Source: Nocardioides rubriscoriae (GTDB lineage: Bacteria > Actinomycetota > Actinomycetes > Propionibacteriales > Nocardioidaceae). Taken from it: a DNA stretch of 64,000 bases. The notes beneath the pieces were generated by a model, which ran no database searches, was not told the DNA's origin, and saw nothing but the letters and a program-made list of their open reading frames with translations. A program made the position numbers and the translations under genes. The first letter of the stretch is position 1. Each line of letters begins with the position of its first letter. Below are positions 63,143 to 64,000 of the stretch, piece by piece. The stretch is taken from positions 663,134 to 727,133 of the forward strand of contig NZ_VIYJ01000001.1 of assembly GCF_008087085.1 (NCBI RefSeq). The letters are read 5' to 3'.

Positions 63143-64000
63143 TCAGGCGGCAGTCGACGCGGTGGTGGCGCCGGTCGCGCGGGTGGCGGCGAGGAGGCCG
63201 TAGCGGGCGATGTCGGGGTCCCAGGCGGTGCGGGTGGTGACCACGGCGTGGAGTTGGCGCAGGATCGCTGCGGCGATGACGGTCTGGGCCTGGGTCGGCT
63301 TGAGGCGGTTGTCGTCTCGGGTGGTCAGGTGTCGGTACCGCTCGGCATAGACACCGTTGTTGTGCAGCGCACCCCACACCGCACGCCAGGCTGCGACCCG
63401 CAGGCCTGGGCGTCCGGCACCGCTGAGGCGGGCGCGGCCGGTGAAGGTCCCCGACATTCGTTCCCTGGGTGCCAGGCCGGCGTGTTTGACGACCGCGCGG
63501 GCGCTGGCGAACCGGGACAGGTCGCCGGTCTCGGCGAGGATCGCTGCGGCACCGACCGGTGACAGGCCCTCGATGGAACAGACCAGGTCGGTCAGCTGCA
63601 GCTCGTCGAGCGTGGCGACCATCCGGGTCTCGACGACTGCGAGCTTGGCCACCGCGGTGTCGAAGTCCTCGATGAGCCACCCGATCCGCTCGAACACACC
63701 GGCACGGTGCGCGATCACACCGGCCTCGTCAGTCAGTGCGCCGAACATGGCCCGCACGATCCGCAGGCAGGGCTTTGCCCAGCCCCGCCTGGTGATCTCG
63801 CGTCGCACTGCGGTTTCGAACCGCCTGGCGCCGAGTCGTCGAGTCCGGGCCAGGTCGCCGCCATCGCGGCACATCACCACCGTCAACGCCGCCAGCCAGG
63901 TCTGGGACTTCAACGGCTGCGCAGCACTCTGGAGCGCGGCGGGCCACACACACTCCAGCAGGTCGCGGATCTGCTGGATCGCGGCGACCTTGTCGCAGAT
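63143..64000 (-). CDS. IS110-family transposase, C-terminal part (partial)
   Basis: 285 codons of the C-terminal half are in the window, with the Tnp (Transposase_20) domain: SIEGLSPVGAAAILAETGDLSRF, HAGLAPRERMSG and RLSGAGRPGLRVAAWRAVWGAL, followed by AERYRHLTTRDDNRLKPTQAQTVIAAAILRQLHAVV. The N-terminal RuvC-like DEDD domain lies beyond the window. The frame has no stop or shift in the part seen, so the copy may be active. Confidence 0.9.
   Translation of the reverse strand: MCDKVAAIQQIRDLLECVWPAALQSAAQPLKSQTWLAALTVVMCRDGGDLARTRRLGARRFETAVRREITRRGWAKPCLRIVRAMFGALTDEAGVIAHRAGVFERIGWLIEDFDTAVAKLAVVETRMVATLDELQLTDLVCSIEGLSPVGAAAILAETGDLSRFASARAVVKHAGLAPRERMSGTFTGRARLSGAGRPGLRVAAWRAVWGALHNNGVYAERYRHLTTRDDNRLKPTQAQTVIAAAILRQLHAVVTTRTAWDPDIARYGLLAATRATGATTASTAA

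Larger units (their letters stand above)
62950..64000 (-). mobile_element. IS110-family element, right-hand part (continues beyond the window)
   Basis: The transposase gene runs off the right edge; about 190 bases of non-coding DNA follow its stop. The element's end is placed near 62950 because TTGACG (62958-62953, minus strand) points outward, as the right-end -35 box does in IS110 elements, where circle formation joins it to a left-end -10 box. There are no terminal inverted repeats, as expected for this family. The exact end is not proven. Confidence 0.65.

Noticed and set aside
63050..63562. Plus-strand open frame opposite the IS110 transposase
   Set aside because: It is antisense to the conserved Tnp domain and has a Gly/Val-rich low-complexity product.

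Overview
The window is very GC-rich DNA from a high-GC actinobacterium, most like a Nocardioides-type member of the Nocardioidaceae. This rests on the mycothiol gene mshC, the three-gene PntAA/PntAB/PntB transhydrogenase, menB, treXYZ, a TadA-associated protein, a DUF222/HNH gene, many GTG starts, 4-base ATGA/GTGA gene overlaps, and many promoters of the form TAnnnT placed 6-7 bases before a start codon (leaderless mRNAs). The genus is an inference; no rRNA gene is present. Most of the window is ordinary chromosome, with small accessory patches at about 34.2-37.5 kb, 48.9-49.1 kb and 62.5-64 kb.

Layout. 0-8.4 kb: the end of a KstD-like flavoprotein, an aminotransferase, a secreted beta-propeller protein, a compact WXG100/EspG-like/hydrolase-fold triad whose hydrolase has lost its nucleophile, a MoxR-VWA pair and a small exported protein. 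8.4-18 kb: mshC, tRNA-Ser(CGA), tadA with its partner, upp, the pntAA-pntAB-pntB operon, thpR, a VIT1-type Fe/Mn transporter, a GNAT protein and an acyl-CoA dehydrogenase with a palindrome over its -10 box. 18-24.3 kb: treX-treY-treZ, which turn alpha-glucan into trehalose, preceded by a LacI-type palindrome.

24.4-34.2 kb: a lipoprotein sulfatase, a PLDc_N membrane protein, a divergent MMPL transporter/TetR pair, a class III sirtuin, a methyltransferase, a membrane-anchored protein, an Mkl/MlaF-like ATPase without Mce genes, a lipase-like hydrolase and a pentapeptide-DinB fusion. 34.2-37.5 kb is atypical: an unknown membrane protein, a frameshifted minus-strand gene, and a DUF222-HNH endonuclease with a TATAAT box and a decayed SOS box. 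37.5-41.6 kb: an MFS exporter behind nested inverted repeats, then a DUF1801 protein, 3-hydroxyacyl-CoA dehydrogenase, thioesterase and universal stress protein.

41.6-64 kb: a secreted GH15 glucodextranase, a GAF histidine kinase followed by a GAF/PAS/PP2C phosphatase, a beheaded DUF1269 gene, menB, a deazaflavin-dependent reductase-like protein, a secreted hydrolase, an ACT-domain protein, recC-recB-recD, a YcaQ-like DNA glycosylase, an orphan leaderless gene, and the right-hand part of an IS110-family element that runs off the window.

I did not find a clearly new defence or mobile system. The best leads are the catalytically dead hydrolase in the WXG100 triad, the hidden frameshifted gene at 35.1-35.4 kb, stop codons that double as -10 boxes (hisK/phosphatase and recD/ACT), the truncated DUF1269 gene, and several strong uncharacterised palindromic operators.
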